Notes: generated by a model from the letters alone, not told the origin. Numbered from the stretch's first letter, positions 1 through 8,471 are shown. The stretch: 64,000 nucleotides of DNA from Carnobacterium maltaromaticum DSM 20342 (GCF_000744945.1 NZ_JQMX01000001.1:496001-560000), one strand, 5' to 3'. Program-made: numbers and translations.

Positions 1-1
1 T

Positions 2-256
2 TCTAAAAATCCACAAGGTAGCCACAAAGATCGCCATGCAAATATTGGATTTGGAACAATTGGGTTTGAAGCCTTAAATAAAGTTGTTCATCATCCGAAA
101 TTATCAGATCTAGCTAAGATATTAGAAACGCCTTATGTTGGGGAAGACAAGAAAGATAAAAAGGCACCATACGGCTATGAAATAAAAATGTTTAGAGAAC
201 AGAAATTTAATCCTAATTTGATTGAAGATATTTTAAATCAAGTTGGATTTGAATAA
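2..256 (+). CDS. nfo: Endonuclease IV (C-terminal part)
   Basis: Only the last 84 codons are in the window; the gene starts upstream of base 1. The residues [13 protein letters not shown] followed by GFEAL match the C-terminal part of deoxyribonuclease IV, a zinc-dependent AP endonuclease of base-excision repair. The Asp-Arg-His triplet belongs to the metal site in this family. The frame is open to a TAA stop and a strong terminator follows 11 bases later, so this is the end of its transcript. Partial only because of the window edge; no damage is visible. Confidence 0.9.
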   Translation, partial: SKNPQGSHKDRHANIGFGTIGFEALNKVVHHPKLSDLAKILETPYVGEDKKDKKAPYGYEIKMFREQKFNPNLIEDILNQVGFE

Positions 257-267
257 GATTATTATTG

Positions 268-310
268 AACACCTGATTAAGTGATTGAAGACTTAATCAG
301 GTGTTTTCTT
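268..310 (+). terminator. Intrinsic terminator after nfo
   Basis: A 14-bp perfect stem (AACACCTGATTAAG pairing with CTTAATCAGGTGTT), a 10-base loop and a T-rich tail. It closes the nfo transcript. Confidence 0.9.
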
Positions 311-330
311 GCTAGATTAAAACGAATTCA

Positions 331-378
331 TTGGTTTAATAGAACTAAATGTGGCATAATATAATTATATATATTATG
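331..378 (+). promoter_or_regulatory. Promoter of the DUF2207 gene with a 9-6-9 palindrome
   Basis: A TTGGTT -35 box (331-336) lies 18 bases from CATAAT (355-360). The -10 region sits inside a perfect inverted repeat, CATAATATA (355-363) and TATATTATG (370-378), separated by six bases. The repeat is AT-rich, so part of the symmetry could be chance, but its position over the -10 and transcription start suits a repressor operator. RBS AAGGTGGG follows. Confidence 0.5.
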
Positions 379-395
379 TTAAGGTGGGATGAGAA

Positions 396-2252
396 ATGAA
401 GAAAAAGTTGGTTGGACTAGTTGTATTGTTGTTGGCTTTATGTTCATTTGACATGTTGGCACTAGCTGATGGTAGTTATGAAATAACGAGTTACGATGTC
501 AATGTTGATTTACAAAAAGACGGTAGTGGAGAATTCAAAGAAGAAATAACCTATGATTTTGATGGGTCGTTTAATGGAGTATTTTATAATCTAGATCGAA
601 CAGGTATTAAAGATGTAACAAACATTGAAGTAACTGTTAAAGGGAAAGATGGGCAAGAATCAGCTCCTTTTACTCAAAATGATTCAGAAAAAGTTGGGAC
701 ATATCAGCTAACAGAAGAGAATAACTTTTTGAAATTTAAAGTTTTTCAAAAAGCGAATGATGAACAAAAAACAGTCGTTTATCGATACAAAATTCCAGAA
801 GTAGTAACTAATTATACGGATACAGCAGAGTTTAATGGACGATTAATTGGTGCGGGTTGGGAAGATCCAATTGATAATATTATCATTCATATCAATTTAC
901 CCCAAGCAGCTGAAAAAGGCACTTTACGAGCATGGGCTCATGGCGATTTAAGTGGGAAAATTGCTGTGATAAAGGATAAAAAAGTTCAACTTGAGGTTCC
1001 AAATAATCCAAGCAATACCTTTGTTGAAGCTCGAGTCATTTTTCCAACGGCTGTGACTCCAGATAATCCAAATGTTAAAAATGAAAAGCGCTTAGCTAAA
1101 ATTATGGCTGAAGAAAAAGAAATGGCTGAGGCGGCCAATAGAAAAAGACAAACAATTATGTGGATTTTTATTATTATAGCTGTGGTTTCAGTTGTGGTAG
1201 CAGTTGTTGGCTCTATTTGGGGTAGAAAAATAGCTCAAAAAAATAAATTCAAAGATCTTTTTGTTCCAGAACATTTGTATGAATTGCCAGAAGATATGAC
1301 ACCAGCAGTTATGTACAGTGCTACGAAGAATAAAGCGCCAAGGACTACTGAGATTACAGCGACTTTAATGGATTTAGTTCGAAAAAAACAAGTTACGATT
1401 GATGAGATTGAGATTGGTAAGTCGAAAAAAGGAAAAACAACATTTTTGTTAAAAAAAGTGTCTAATCCACCAGAGTTAACTTTACTGAGTCATGAGAAAT
1501 ATTTAATGAAATGGTTGTTTGACCAAGTTGGAAATGGCGAAGCAGTCACTTTGAAAATGATTGAAGACTATGGAAAGAAAGACCAAAAGAAAGCAAAAAA
1601 ATTTACTGATTCATATAAAAAATGGCAAGATAAAGTCAAATTAGCTGCAGATGAGAAAGGGTATATTTCAAAGACTAATACAAAAGCACTGACTTTTATT
1701 AGTGTTTATAGTATTTTCTTATTTATTTTATTAATTGTGACCTTAATTCTGATGGGTACGCTAAATGCTTTTTATCCACTTATAATGATTCTGCTTTTTG
1801 TAGTTTCAGTTATAAATGCAGTACAATGGATTGGTTTTTTCCCTGTCCGCACACTAGAAGGAGAAACAGCCGTTCGTCAATGGCAAGCCTTCTCTGATAT
1901 GTTACGCGATGTTAGCAATCTAAAAATGGCTGATGTTGGTTCATTAATTATTTGGGATCACTTTTTGGTTTATGCTATCTCATTAGGTGTTTCGACAGAA
2001 GTAATCAAAGCTTTGGCACTTCAATTTCCTGCTGAAGCATTAGACTCAATGACGATTGGCCATTATTATCTTTACGGAGCAATGTTCCATTCTAATTTTG
2101 GATCAAGTGTTAATTCTGGTTTTGAAACTAGCTTTAATAATGCAATGGGCAATGCAGTCTCAAATGCAAGTAGCGCTAGCGGTACTGGCGGAGGCTTTAG
2201 TGGTGGTTCATCAGGAGGTTTTGGTGGCGGATCAGGCGGCGGAGCCTTTTAG
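396..2252 (+). CDS. DUF2207 membrane protein with Gly/Ser-rich tail
   Basis: 618 aa. A signal peptide (about 1-24, ending near ALADG) precedes an extracytoplasmic beta-rich region of about 200 residues. A transmembrane segment follows at about 254-275, then a cytoplasmic basic region, two further membrane spans near 430-480, and a C-terminal tail rich in Gly-Gly-Ser/Phe from about 595. This layout is that of the DUF2207 family, whose molecular function is unknown. The family often occurs beside LemA and TPM-domain proteins; here a lemA-TPM pair lies 6 kb downstream, beyond an ABC unit and an IS. The start has a clear AAGGTGGG ribosome binding site. It is monocistronic, with terminators on both sides. 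Confidence 0.85.
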   Translation: MKKKLVGLVVLLLALCSFDMLALADGSYEITSYDVNVDLQKDGSGEFKEEITYDFDGSFNGVFYNLDRTGIKDVTNIEVTVKGKDGQESAPFTQNDSEKVGTYQLTEENNFLKFKVFQKANDEQKTVVYRYKIPEVVTNYTDTAEFNGRLIGAGWEDPIDNIIIHINLPQAAEKGTLRAWAHGDLSGKIAVIKDKKVQLEVPNNPSNTFVEARVIFPTAVTPDNPNVKNEKRLAKIMAEEKEMAEAANRKRQTIMWIFIIIAVVSVVVAVVGSIWGRKIAQKNKFKDLFVPEHLYELPEDMTPAVMYSATKNKAPRTTEITATLMDLVRKKQVTIDEIEIGKSKKGKTTFLLKKVSNPPELTLLSHEKYLMKWLFDQVGNGEAVTLKMIEDYGKKDQKKAKKFTDSYKKWQDKVKLAADEKGYISKTNTKALTFISVYSIFLFILLIVTLILMGTLNAFYPLIMILLFVVSVINAVQWIGFFPVRTLEGETAVRQWQAFSDMLRDVSNLKMADVGSLIIWDHFLVYAISLGVSTEVIKALALQFPAEALDSMTIGHYYLYGAMFHSNFGSSVNSGFETSFNNAMGNAVSNASSASGTGGGFSGGSSGGFGGGSGGGAF

Positions 2253-2302
2253 AAAAAAGCAGTGTATATCCTTTTAATTAAGGATGTACACTGCTTTTTA
2301 AT
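2253..2302. terminator. Bidirectional terminator
   Basis: AAAAAGCAGTGTATATCC and GGATGTACACTGCTTTTT form a long stem between the convergent DUF2207 gene and the histidine kinase gene. A and T tracts on its two sides allow it to act in both directions. Confidence 0.9.
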
Positions 2303-2312
2303 TAGCCAAAAT

Positions 2313-3221
2313 CTACTCTTTTATTGCAAGCTTAATTGAGATAGCTAATTGCTGATTTTGCAAACGAGCATCGATTTCGCCACCCATTTGTATGACAAGT
2401 TCTTTCACAATTGTCAATCCTAAACCTGTATTTTGACCGCTGCGCATGCGGTCGGCTGTATAAAAGCGATTGAAAATTTGTTTCACATCTTCTGGAGATA
2501 AATTAGGTGCATGATTTTTGAATGTTAATAAGACTGTTTGTTTTTCAGGTTGTTCTTCTAATGAAAGGCAGACGCTAGAAGCATTATGTTTTAACATATT
2601 TTGTAAAAGATTATTAAAAACGCGACGTAAGGCTTCTTTATCCCCCATACCCCAAACAGGATGCTCTGGAATCGTAATTGTTGGAATCGTTTGTTTTTGA
2701 ATGAAATCTTCATAGTAGCTAGCTAAAATCTCTTGGATAATACTTGTTAAATCAACAGGTTCCTTAACAACGACTAGAATTTTAGATTCGATGCGTGATA
2801 GTTCAAAAAATTGCTCAATAAGATAATTTAAATTGATTGTTTTACTTTTTACTACCGCTAAGTAGCGTTTATTTTCTGCTGGAGTAATAGTGTCTTTTTC
2901 TGCTAATTTTAAATACCCTAAAATCGAGGTTAAGGGAGTTCGTAAATCGTGAGACATATTAGTCATTGCTTGTCGTAACAAAAGAAATTCTTCATCGATT
3001 AAGAGACGAGTTTGTTGCTCTTTTTCTAATTGAAGATTAATTTGTTTTACTAACTTTTTGATTTCTTTTTGACCGGAGCTAATTCGAAGTCGTTCATTTG
3101 TCGAACGTTTAGTAATTGTTTTTAAATTCGTAGTCATTGTTTTAAGCTGCTGATTAATAAAAAAACGAAAAGATACAGATCCAACTAAAATACCTAAAAC
3201 AAAAATAAACAAATATGTCAT
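2313..3221 (-). CDS. Sensor histidine kinase without extracellular domain
   Basis: 302 aa. One N-terminal membrane span (about 3-22) is followed by a linker, a HisKA domain with phospho-acceptor His91 in the motif MSHDLRTPLTS, and a HATPase_c domain with an N box (FNNLLQNMLKHN) and a G box (NTGLGLTIV). There is no extracellular sensor region, so the signal probably comes through the membrane or the neighbouring ABC transporter. I chose the ATG at 3221: the TTG 15 bases upstream overlaps the AAAGGA ribosome binding site. It is the last gene of a minus-strand set: response regulator, ATPase, permease, kinase. The gene order and short kinase resemble lantibiotic or bacitracin resistance units; the substrate cannot be read from sequence. 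Confidence 0.88.
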   Translation of the reverse strand: MTYLFIFVLGILVGSVSFRFFINQQLKTMTTNLKTITKRSTNERLRISSGQKEIKKLVKQINLQLEKEQQTRLLIDEEFLLLRQAMTNMSHDLRTPLTSILGYLKLAEKDTITPAENKRYLAVVKSKTINLNYLIEQFFELSRIESKILVVVKEPVDLTSIIQEILASYYEDFIQKQTIPTITIPEHPVWGMGDKEALRRVFNNLLQNMLKHNASSVCLSLEEQPEKQTVLLTFKNHAPNLSPEDVKQIFNRFYTADRMRSGQNTGLGLTIVKELVIQMGGEIDARLQNQQLAISIKLAIKE

Positions 3222-3260
3222 AATAAGTCCTTTCAATTCATTTTATTTAATAATTAAAAA

Positions 3261-4103
3261 TTATTTTTCTAGATTGTAATTTTTAAATCCTATCCAACCT
3301 AATGTTAAGAAGACCAGACTATACAAAGAAAAAATAATTAAATTTAAAGCATATCGGTCGAGAGAATGATTTTCCCAACTACCTATTTTTCCAATACTAG
3401 AAAGAATTTTGAAGCGATCAATCATTGGAACCGCATCTGGGAAAAATTTTGATAGCTTCATTTGAATTGGAATCAAAATAAGTGAACCACCAAAAATAAT
3501 TCCATAGATTTTAAGTTTGCTTTTAAGTAGATATACAAAACCAAAGCAAACGGCATAAATAGCAAAAAATAAAGGTAGTTGCATCAAAACAACTTGTACA
3601 GTTCGTGAAAAGTAATCAAAAAAAGAATCCGTAATATTAAATAATAAGCAGTTAATAATTAAAGAAGAAAAGTGATAGAAGCTAGTGATAATAGTTATGG
3701 CTAATAAACCGAAAAAATATTTTCCTAAATAGATTTGTTTCCTGGAGATGCCAAAGGAGAGATTATTTTTGTGAATACGAGAGTTGAAATCTTCCACCAA
3801 AAAGTTAATACTAACAAAAATAACTAAAAGGACTACCCAAAAAGTATTCCCACCAGTCACTTTAAGAAAAGTTGGAGCATTAGCTTCTTGCACTTCGCGC
3901 CTAATCGTTTCACCTTCCTGGATAGTTTCTATGTCAAGTGGCTCTTCTGTATTACTAACGGCAATCGAATCTAGCAGTAGAGGAATATAATAATAAGTTG
4001 CAATACTTGTTATTGAAATAACCAAGAGTGTAGCAAAAAGTCCAATCCATTTTTTGCCTCTAGTGTACCGATAAAAATCAGCTTTAATTAATAGCCACAT
4101 CAC
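3261..4103 (-). CDS. ABC-2 type transporter permease
   Basis: 280 aa with about six hydrophobic spans: one near the N-terminus (about 20-45), one near residue 100, and four in the C-terminal half. This is the usual plan of a single-subunit ABC-2 permease. A large extracytoplasmic loop lies between spans 1 and 2. The start could be GTG (4103) or the ATG directly after it (4100); the AAAGGA site suits either. Its ATG overlaps the TGA stop of the ATPase gene (TGATG), so the two are translationally coupled and form one transporter. The kinase gene follows after about 40 bases. Similar permeases export or confer immunity to peptide antibiotics, but that role is inference here. Confidence 0.82.
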   Translation of the reverse strand: MMWLLIKADFYRYTRGKKWIGLFATLLVISITSIATYYYIPLLLDSIAVSNTEEPLDIETIQEGETIRREVQEANAPTFLKVTGGNTFWVVLLVIFVSINFLVEDFNSRIHKNNLSFGISRKQIYLGKYFFGLLAITIITSFYHFSSLIINCLLFNITDSFFDYFSRTVQVVLMQLPLFFAIYAVCFGFVYLLKSKLKIYGIIFGGSLILIPIQMKLSKFFPDAVPMIDRFKILSSIGKIGSWENHSLDRYALNLIIFSLYSLVFLTLGWIGFKNYNLEK

Positions 4104-5032
4104 AGGCCATCCTTTCGTTGTTGTTCTTTTAATAAGTGCGTGAAATATTGTTCCAATGTTGGTTTGATTTCATAAATTTCTTTAATATAAAGTTGTTCAT
4201 TAAAAAAGAATAAGCTCAATTCTTCAACAGATATTTTATCTGAGCGAACAACAATGACATTATGCGGCAAAACTTCAAAATCATCTGAATCAACCATCGT
4301 TTCTAACAAGACGATGGTTTTCTCAATATCAGATGGAATAATTTTAATTTTTGGGCTAAGCTTTTCAGCTAAAGTTTGTTGATCTAATTCTTCAATCAAG
4401 GCGCCATTATGAATAAAACCATATTTAGTCGCAATCGTTTCTAATTCTGATAGCAAATGACTCGCAATTAGAAAAGTTACTTGATATTTTTGATTTAATT
4501 CCAAGATTAAGTTTCTTAAAGTTGTAATGGAAGAAGCATCCAGTCCATTTGTTGGTTCATCTAAGATAATCAAATCGGCTGGATGTATAAATACATAGGC
4601 AAGCCCTAAGCGTTGTTTCATACCTAAAGAAAAAGAGCGAGCTTTTTTCTTATCACAAGGATCTAATCCCATTTTTAATAATGTTTTATCAATCAATTCT
4701 GTTTCTACGATTCCGTGTTGTGAACAAAAATAAGTCAAATTTTCTTTTGCAGTTAGCTTAGGGAAATAGGCTGGTTCACCAACAAGAACGGCCATACGTT
4801 TCATTTCTCGTCTTTTTTTGACTTTTTCGTGTACGCCAAAAAGTTCTATTTCTCCAGAATCGGGTTCAATAAGGGCAGAAAGCATCTCAAGTGTAGTTGT
4901 TTTACCAGCCCCATTTTTCCCAACAAAACCGTAGATATCGCCTTTATTGATTCGTAAAGAAACCTGTTTTACAACGGCTTCTTTTTTAAAATATTTACTT
5001 AAATTATAAGTCACTAAGACAGGTTCCAGCAT
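4100..5032 (-). CDS. ABC transporter ATP-binding protein
   Basis: 310 aa. Walker A GKNGAGKTT (38-46), a signature motif variant (SFSLGMKQR), Walker B with ILDEPTNGLD, and a switch His in the IASHLLSELE stretch. A C-terminal extension of about 90 residues is typical of drug- or bacteriocin-type ATPases. The true start is the ATG at 5032, placed 6 bases after AAAGGAGA. A longer reading frame runs upstream, but it only translates the hairpin repeat that lies there. The gene is coupled to the permease downstream. Two tandem copies of the dispersed repeat form its leader, between it and the response regulator gene. Confidence 0.9.
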   Translation of the reverse strand: MLEPVLVTYNLSKYFKKEAVVKQVSLRINKGDIYGFVGKNGAGKTTTLEMLSALIEPDSGEIELFGVHEKVKKRREMKRMAVLVGEPAYFPKLTAKENLTYFCSQHGIVETELIDKTLLKMGLDPCDKKKARSFSLGMKQRLGLAYVFIHPADLIILDEPTNGLDASSITTLRNLILELNQKYQVTFLIASHLLSELETIATKYGFIHNGALIEELDQQTLAEKLSPKIKIIPSDIEKTIVLLETMVDSDDFEVLPHNVIVVRSDKISVEELSLFFFNEQLYIKEIYEIKPTLEQYFTHLLKEQQRKDGL

Positions 5033-5049
5033 AAAAGTTCTCCTTTGCA

Positions 5050-5168
5050 TAAAAAGTTTGTTGAGCCGGTTAGGCCTGGAAAGAAAATAGGGAAATTTGA
5101 TGTGGCGTTTTTTGCCACATCGAAATTTCATCTTTTTCTCGAAGGACTGGCTCAAAAGAACTAGCCTT
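5050..5168 (-). repeat. Dispersed ~120-bp hairpin repeat, copy 1 (gene-proximal)
   Basis: Read on the minus strand, this copy ends 10-20 bases before the ATPase start. Outer stem: TTGAGCC (plus-strand 5149-5155 read in reverse) with GGCTCAA (5061-5067). Inner stem: GATGTGGC with GCCACATC (5099-5106 and 5114-5121), extended by GAAATTT/AAATTTC. Tandem with copy 2 and related to the copies at 32.6 and 60.5 kb. Confidence 0.9.
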
Positions 5169-5169
5169 G

Positions 5170-5289
5170 ATAAAAAGTTTGTTGAGCCGGTTAGGCCTGG
5201 CAAGAAAATAGGGAAATTTGATGTGGCATTTTTTGCCACCTCGAAATTTCATCTTTTTCTTGAAGGGCTGGCTCAAAAGAACTAGCCTA
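5170..5289 (-). repeat. Dispersed ~120-bp hairpin repeat, copy 2 (distal)
   Basis: Near-identical tandem neighbour of copy 1, same orientation. In its middle stem CAAGAAAA pairs with TTTTCTTG without any wobble, where other copies have CGAGAAAA or CGGAAAAA with a G-U pair. The junction between the copies contains TTTTTATCAAGG, the same joint as in the 60-kb pair. Confidence 0.9.
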
Positions 5290-5364
5290 ATAAAATTAAA
5301 GCAACAACAGTTTAAGTTTAAAAGATAAACTGTAAGAAACTAATAAGCTTTGTTAGTCAAGAAA

Positions 5365-6054
5365 CTAATCATCATTCATTTTAAAGCCAATACCCCAAAC
5401 AGTGTCAATATAAACAATATCAGGACTTACTTTTGCAAATTTAGTCCGTAAATGACTAATATGAACACTGACAGTCCCATCATCGCCAACCAAAGATTCT
5501 TCCTGCCAAACACTTTCAAAAATATTACTTTTAGTAAATACTTTTTTCGGATTAGACATTAAAAGAGCTAAAATATCAAATTCAAAGTTTGTTAGTTTCA
5601 ATAACTGTTCATTTAAATATACTTTGCGACTATCTGGTTGTAGAAGAATCCCTTTATGCGTTAACTCCATGTTTTTTGTATCAATAGGAAGAGTGTTGCT
5701 TCTGCGCAAATTGGTTTCAATTCTTGCAGAAAGAATATCTAAATCAAAAGGTTTTGAAACAAAGTCATCTGCACCTGATTTTAGAACATCTATTTTAGAT
5801 TGCTTATCAGATTTAGCTGAAATCACGATGATGGGAGTTTGGTTTGTTTGACGAATTTCTTGAATAATCTCTTCACCATTGATTCCAGGTAGCATCAAAT
5901 CTAAAAGGATTAAATCAAATTGAGTTTGTTTTGTATAAAATTGAACTTCTGTGCCTGAAAAAGCTGATTGTGTCTCATATCCTTCAGCAGATAAAAATTC
6001 AGATAAAAGTTTGTTAATGTCATTATCATCTTCAACAATTAATATTTTTTTCAT
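5365..6054 (-). CDS. OmpR/PhoB-family response regulator
   Basis: 229 aa. The receiver domain (1-115) has the acidic pocket VEDDND, phospho-acceptor Asp52 in LLDLMLPG, a conserved Ser/Thr region (VISAKSD) and Lys in VSKPFD. A winged-helix DNA-binding domain of the Trans_reg_C type follows (about 130-228, with the VHISHLRTKF recognition helix region). RBS GGAGGAAC sits before the ATG. It heads the minus-strand set with the ABC transporter and the kinase, and is the likely partner of that kinase and regulator of that transporter. The kinase gene is three genes away rather than adjacent. Confidence 0.92.
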   Translation of the reverse strand: MKKILIVEDDNDINKLLSEFLSAEGYETQSAFSGTEVQFYTKQTQFDLILLDLMLPGINGEEIIQEIRQTNQTPIIVISAKSDKQSKIDVLKSGADDFVSKPFDLDILSARIETNLRRSNTLPIDTKNMELTHKGILLQPDSRKVYLNEQLLKLTNFEFDILALLMSNPKKVFTKSNIFESVWQEESLVGDDGTVSVHISHLRTKFAKVSPDIVYIDTVWGIGFKMNDD

Positions 6055-6401
6055 TTTAGTTCCTCCAATTATAGAATAGTAGGTTCAATCAGATTCGAAT
6101 TTTCAGTTTTTTTGAAAAAACAGAATACTAAAATAGCCACACTAAGTAAGTATAGGTTGAAAATTCAGATAATCCTAGTAAAAGCCATGCAAATCAGTTC
6201 TTTAAAAACTATTATACCAAGTTTTAATTAAAATAGTGTGTTTTTTATCGGAATAAAGAAATACTTTACATTTAGTAAGAAATTTAAATAAAATGAGAAA
6301 ATTAAACATTATTTCTTTTTATTTTCCTAAAAAAAAGTTATGATAAACTATACCCAAAAAGAAATGAGTGAGTAAGATGGAATTTAATGAGAATAAATAT
6401 A
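6055..6401. other. AT-rich intergenic region upstream of the IS
   Basis: It must hold the minus-strand promoter of the response regulator gene near its left end, but no clear -35/-10 pair stands out. Near 6340-6358 a TATGATAAACTATA stretch resembles a plus-strand -10 region. It precedes an ATG at 6377 whose frame (MEFNENKY...) runs straight into the IS left end. No complete gene is visible. Confidence 0.4.
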
Positions 6402-7919
6402 CCCTGAATAATTCATACTTTTAATTAAAACCATGTGAAACTGCCTCACGGCAGCTTACAATTACTTTTTCATCTTCACCCGTTAAGTGATGAAAAAAGA
6501 ACCCCTTTCTGCTATGGTTAAAGTGACTAAACCAACCAAAAGAAAGGAGTTCTTCTAATGACTAGCTTACACAAAAACCAAGTAAAATTCAATTCAAATA
6601 TCACTATTTCTCATACAGGTGGTCAATTATCGAGTGATTCGGGTCTCGTCCTAGTGAAAGAGCTGATGAACACCTTCGGTTTTTCTGAACTGGCTAAGCA
6701 ACACATTCACATTGAAGACGAACGAGCATATTTTACTCATGACAACTTATCCATACTTGAGCAGTTCATTATGCAATTAATTGCTGGTTACTCAGCTGAT
6801 TCTGCAGCTAATCTCCTGAGACAAGATCCTGTGTTTAAAGCTGTTTTAGATAGGAAAGAACTCGCTTCTCAATCTTCACTTTCTCGATTTTTAGATCGAC
6901 TATCTGAGGAGAATATCCATGAACTTCAAGCTTTGAACCAAGAACTTATTGATAAAGCACGCCTCATCCGTAATGATACGGAATTAATCATTGATTTAGA
7001 TTCGACCCATTCAGATACATTTGGTCACCAAGAACAAACGGATTATAATACCCACTACCAAACCTATGGTTATCATCCATTGGTAGCTTTTGACGGATTG
7101 ACTGGTGACTTCTTAAAAGCTGAACTACGTTCAGGAAATCAATATACATCAAAAGGCGTAAAGGAGTTTCTCACACCTTTATTAGAGCACTATAATCACT
7201 CTCTACCAAACACTGACATCTTGGTTCGTGGAGACAGCGGGTTCGCTACACCTGGTGTGTATGATTCGTGTGAATCAAAAAAGAGTCATTATGTTATTCG
7301 ACTGAAGAATAATCGTAGACTAGGTCAAATAGCTGAGAAATCAGTACTTTATGGCGATAATCAAAAGTGGGAAGAACGAGAAGTTCAGTACTTCTCCACC
7401 ACTTATCAAGCACAATCCTGGTCACAAAGTCGTCGCGTGTGTATACGCTCAACACGTGAAGCGGGCGAACTACTCTTTCGACATGAGTTTATCGTGACGA
7501 ATCTATCAGAAAATGTTTCTCCTGATACCATCTTTTCTCTCTATGCCAAACGTGGCACAATGGAGAACTTCATTAAAGAAGCGAAAGCTGGCTTTTACTT
7601 TGACAAGACAGACAGTCCTCGCTTTTTGGAGAATCATGTCCGAATGATGCTCAGCTTGATAGCTTACAACTTAGTCAACTTCTTAAGAACGATTGGCTTT
7701 GAGGAAGTCCAAAAGGGAATGACCATTCATTCTATTCGATTGAAGTTTCTGAAAGTTGCTGGGAAATTAGTCCAAACGGGTAGACGAGTCTATCTCAAAT
7801 TATCTAGTTATCATGTGTATCAGAATGAATTCTACAGGGTCTTTGCTCGCCTGAGGCGAGCCAGTCAATGGATCTAATCCAACAATCTAACGATTTTTTT
7901 ACTGGGAAGTTATCCAGGG
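6402..7919 (+). mobile_element. IS1380-family insertion sequence, complete
   Basis: About 1.52 kb. The imperfect terminal inverted repeats are CCCTGAATAATTC at the left (6402-6414) and GAAGTTATCCAGGG at the right (7906-7919). Between them lies one intact transposase gene. A hairpin (TTTTTCATC 6466-6474 with GATGAAAAAA 6489-6498) lies ahead of the transposase and could hinder read-through from outside. The flanking bases (TATA left, AGAA right) do not form the 4-bp target duplication expected of the family, so the ends may be off by a base or two, or an adjacent deletion followed insertion. Confidence 0.8.
6558..7877 (+). CDS. IS1380-family transposase
   Basis: 439 aa, full length for the family. 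The N-terminus (SHTGGQLSSDSGLVLVKELM) is the characteristic IS1380 start. The DDE catalytic core is visible as Asp146/Asp148 in IIDLDSTHSD, Asp226 in VRGDSGFA, and Glu336 or Glu341 in RGTMENFIKEAK. RBS AAAGGAG precedes the ATG. No frameshift or stop interrupts it, so the element could be active. Acts on DNA ends of its own IS by cut-and-paste transposition, as known for DDE transposases. Confidence 0.93.
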   Translation: MTSLHKNQVKFNSNITISHTGGQLSSDSGLVLVKELMNTFGFSELAKQHIHIEDERAYFTHDNLSILEQFIMQLIAGYSADSAANLLRQDPVFKAVLDRKELASQSSLSRFLDRLSEENIHELQALNQELIDKARLIRNDTELIIDLDSTHSDTFGHQEQTDYNTHYQTYGYHPLVAFDGLTGDFLKAELRSGNQYTSKGVKEFLTPLLEHYNHSLPNTDILVRGDSGFATPGVYDSCESKKSHYVIRLKNNRRLGQIAEKSVLYGDNQKWEEREVQYFSTTYQAQSWSQSRRVCIRSTREAGELLFRHEFIVTNLSENVSPDTIFSLYAKRGTMENFIKEAKAGFYFDKTDSPRFLENHVRMMLSLIAYNLVNFLRTIGFEEVQKGMTIHSIRLKFLKVAGKLVQTGRRVYLKLSSYHVYQNEFYRVFARLRRASQWI

Positions 7920-8045
7920 AGAAGTATGCTCAAAATGCCTTACACCCAAAATTTATTCCTCAATATTTTTGAACAGTGAATGTTTGAAGTAACTTTTTAG
8001 TCAAAATCAGTTGATAGGGATATTAGTGATACATATTTCAATAAA

Positions 8046-8471
8046 ATGTACCAAAGAATTAAAGCTATGAATTATTCAGGATATACCTTAAAAATAGCTA
8101 AATTCTTAAGATTGTTATTAAATGTTGCGTTATCTATTTTAGGTTTAGTTTTAGCCTATTGTTTAGCCAAAGAGATTGTCTATATTTTCTTAATGATTAC
8201 CCAAAATGGATTTCATGACTATTATGAATTGATTCAAGAAATATTAGTTTTCTTCTTGTACTTCGAGTTTATTTCCCTCGTTGTGAAATATTTTGAATCC
8301 AACTATCATTTTCCTTTGGATTATTTCATTTATATTGGTATTACAGCGGTAATTAGAATCATTATTACTAATCATGGCCAACCAATTGACACATTAATTT
8401 TATCAGCTGGAATTGTCGTTCTATTAGTAGCGTTAGTGATTGTCAAAAGGAATAATCTAGATACAAAATAA
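8046..8471 (+). CDS. psiE: PsiE-family membrane protein
   Basis: 141 aa with four predicted membrane spans (about 20-45, 65-82, 93-112, 116-134). The middle segment, ILVFFLYFEFISLVVKYFESNYHFPLDYFIYIGITAVIRIII, carries the pattern of the phosphate-starvation-inducible PsiE family, and the length is close to the family norm of about 135. Function is not established. The start is uncertain: no good ribosome binding site precedes 8046, and an in-frame ATG lies at 8067. The IS ends only 126 bases upstream, so the native promoter may have been changed. Confidence 0.8.
   Translation: MYQRIKAMNYSGYTLKIAKFLRLLLNVALSILGLVLAYCLAKEIVYIFLMITQNGFHDYYELIQEILVFFLYFEFISLVVKYFESNYHFPLDYFIYIGITAVIRIIITNHGQPIDTLILSAGIVVLLVALVIVKRNNLDTK

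Noticed and set aside
5070..5285. Open reading frames on both strands across the tandem repeats, including an N-terminal extension of the ABC ATPase
   Set aside because: They translate the repeat itself, recur at 60.4-60.8 kb with the same sequence, and have no ribosome binding site. The ATPase start at 5032 has an ideal AAAGGAGA site.
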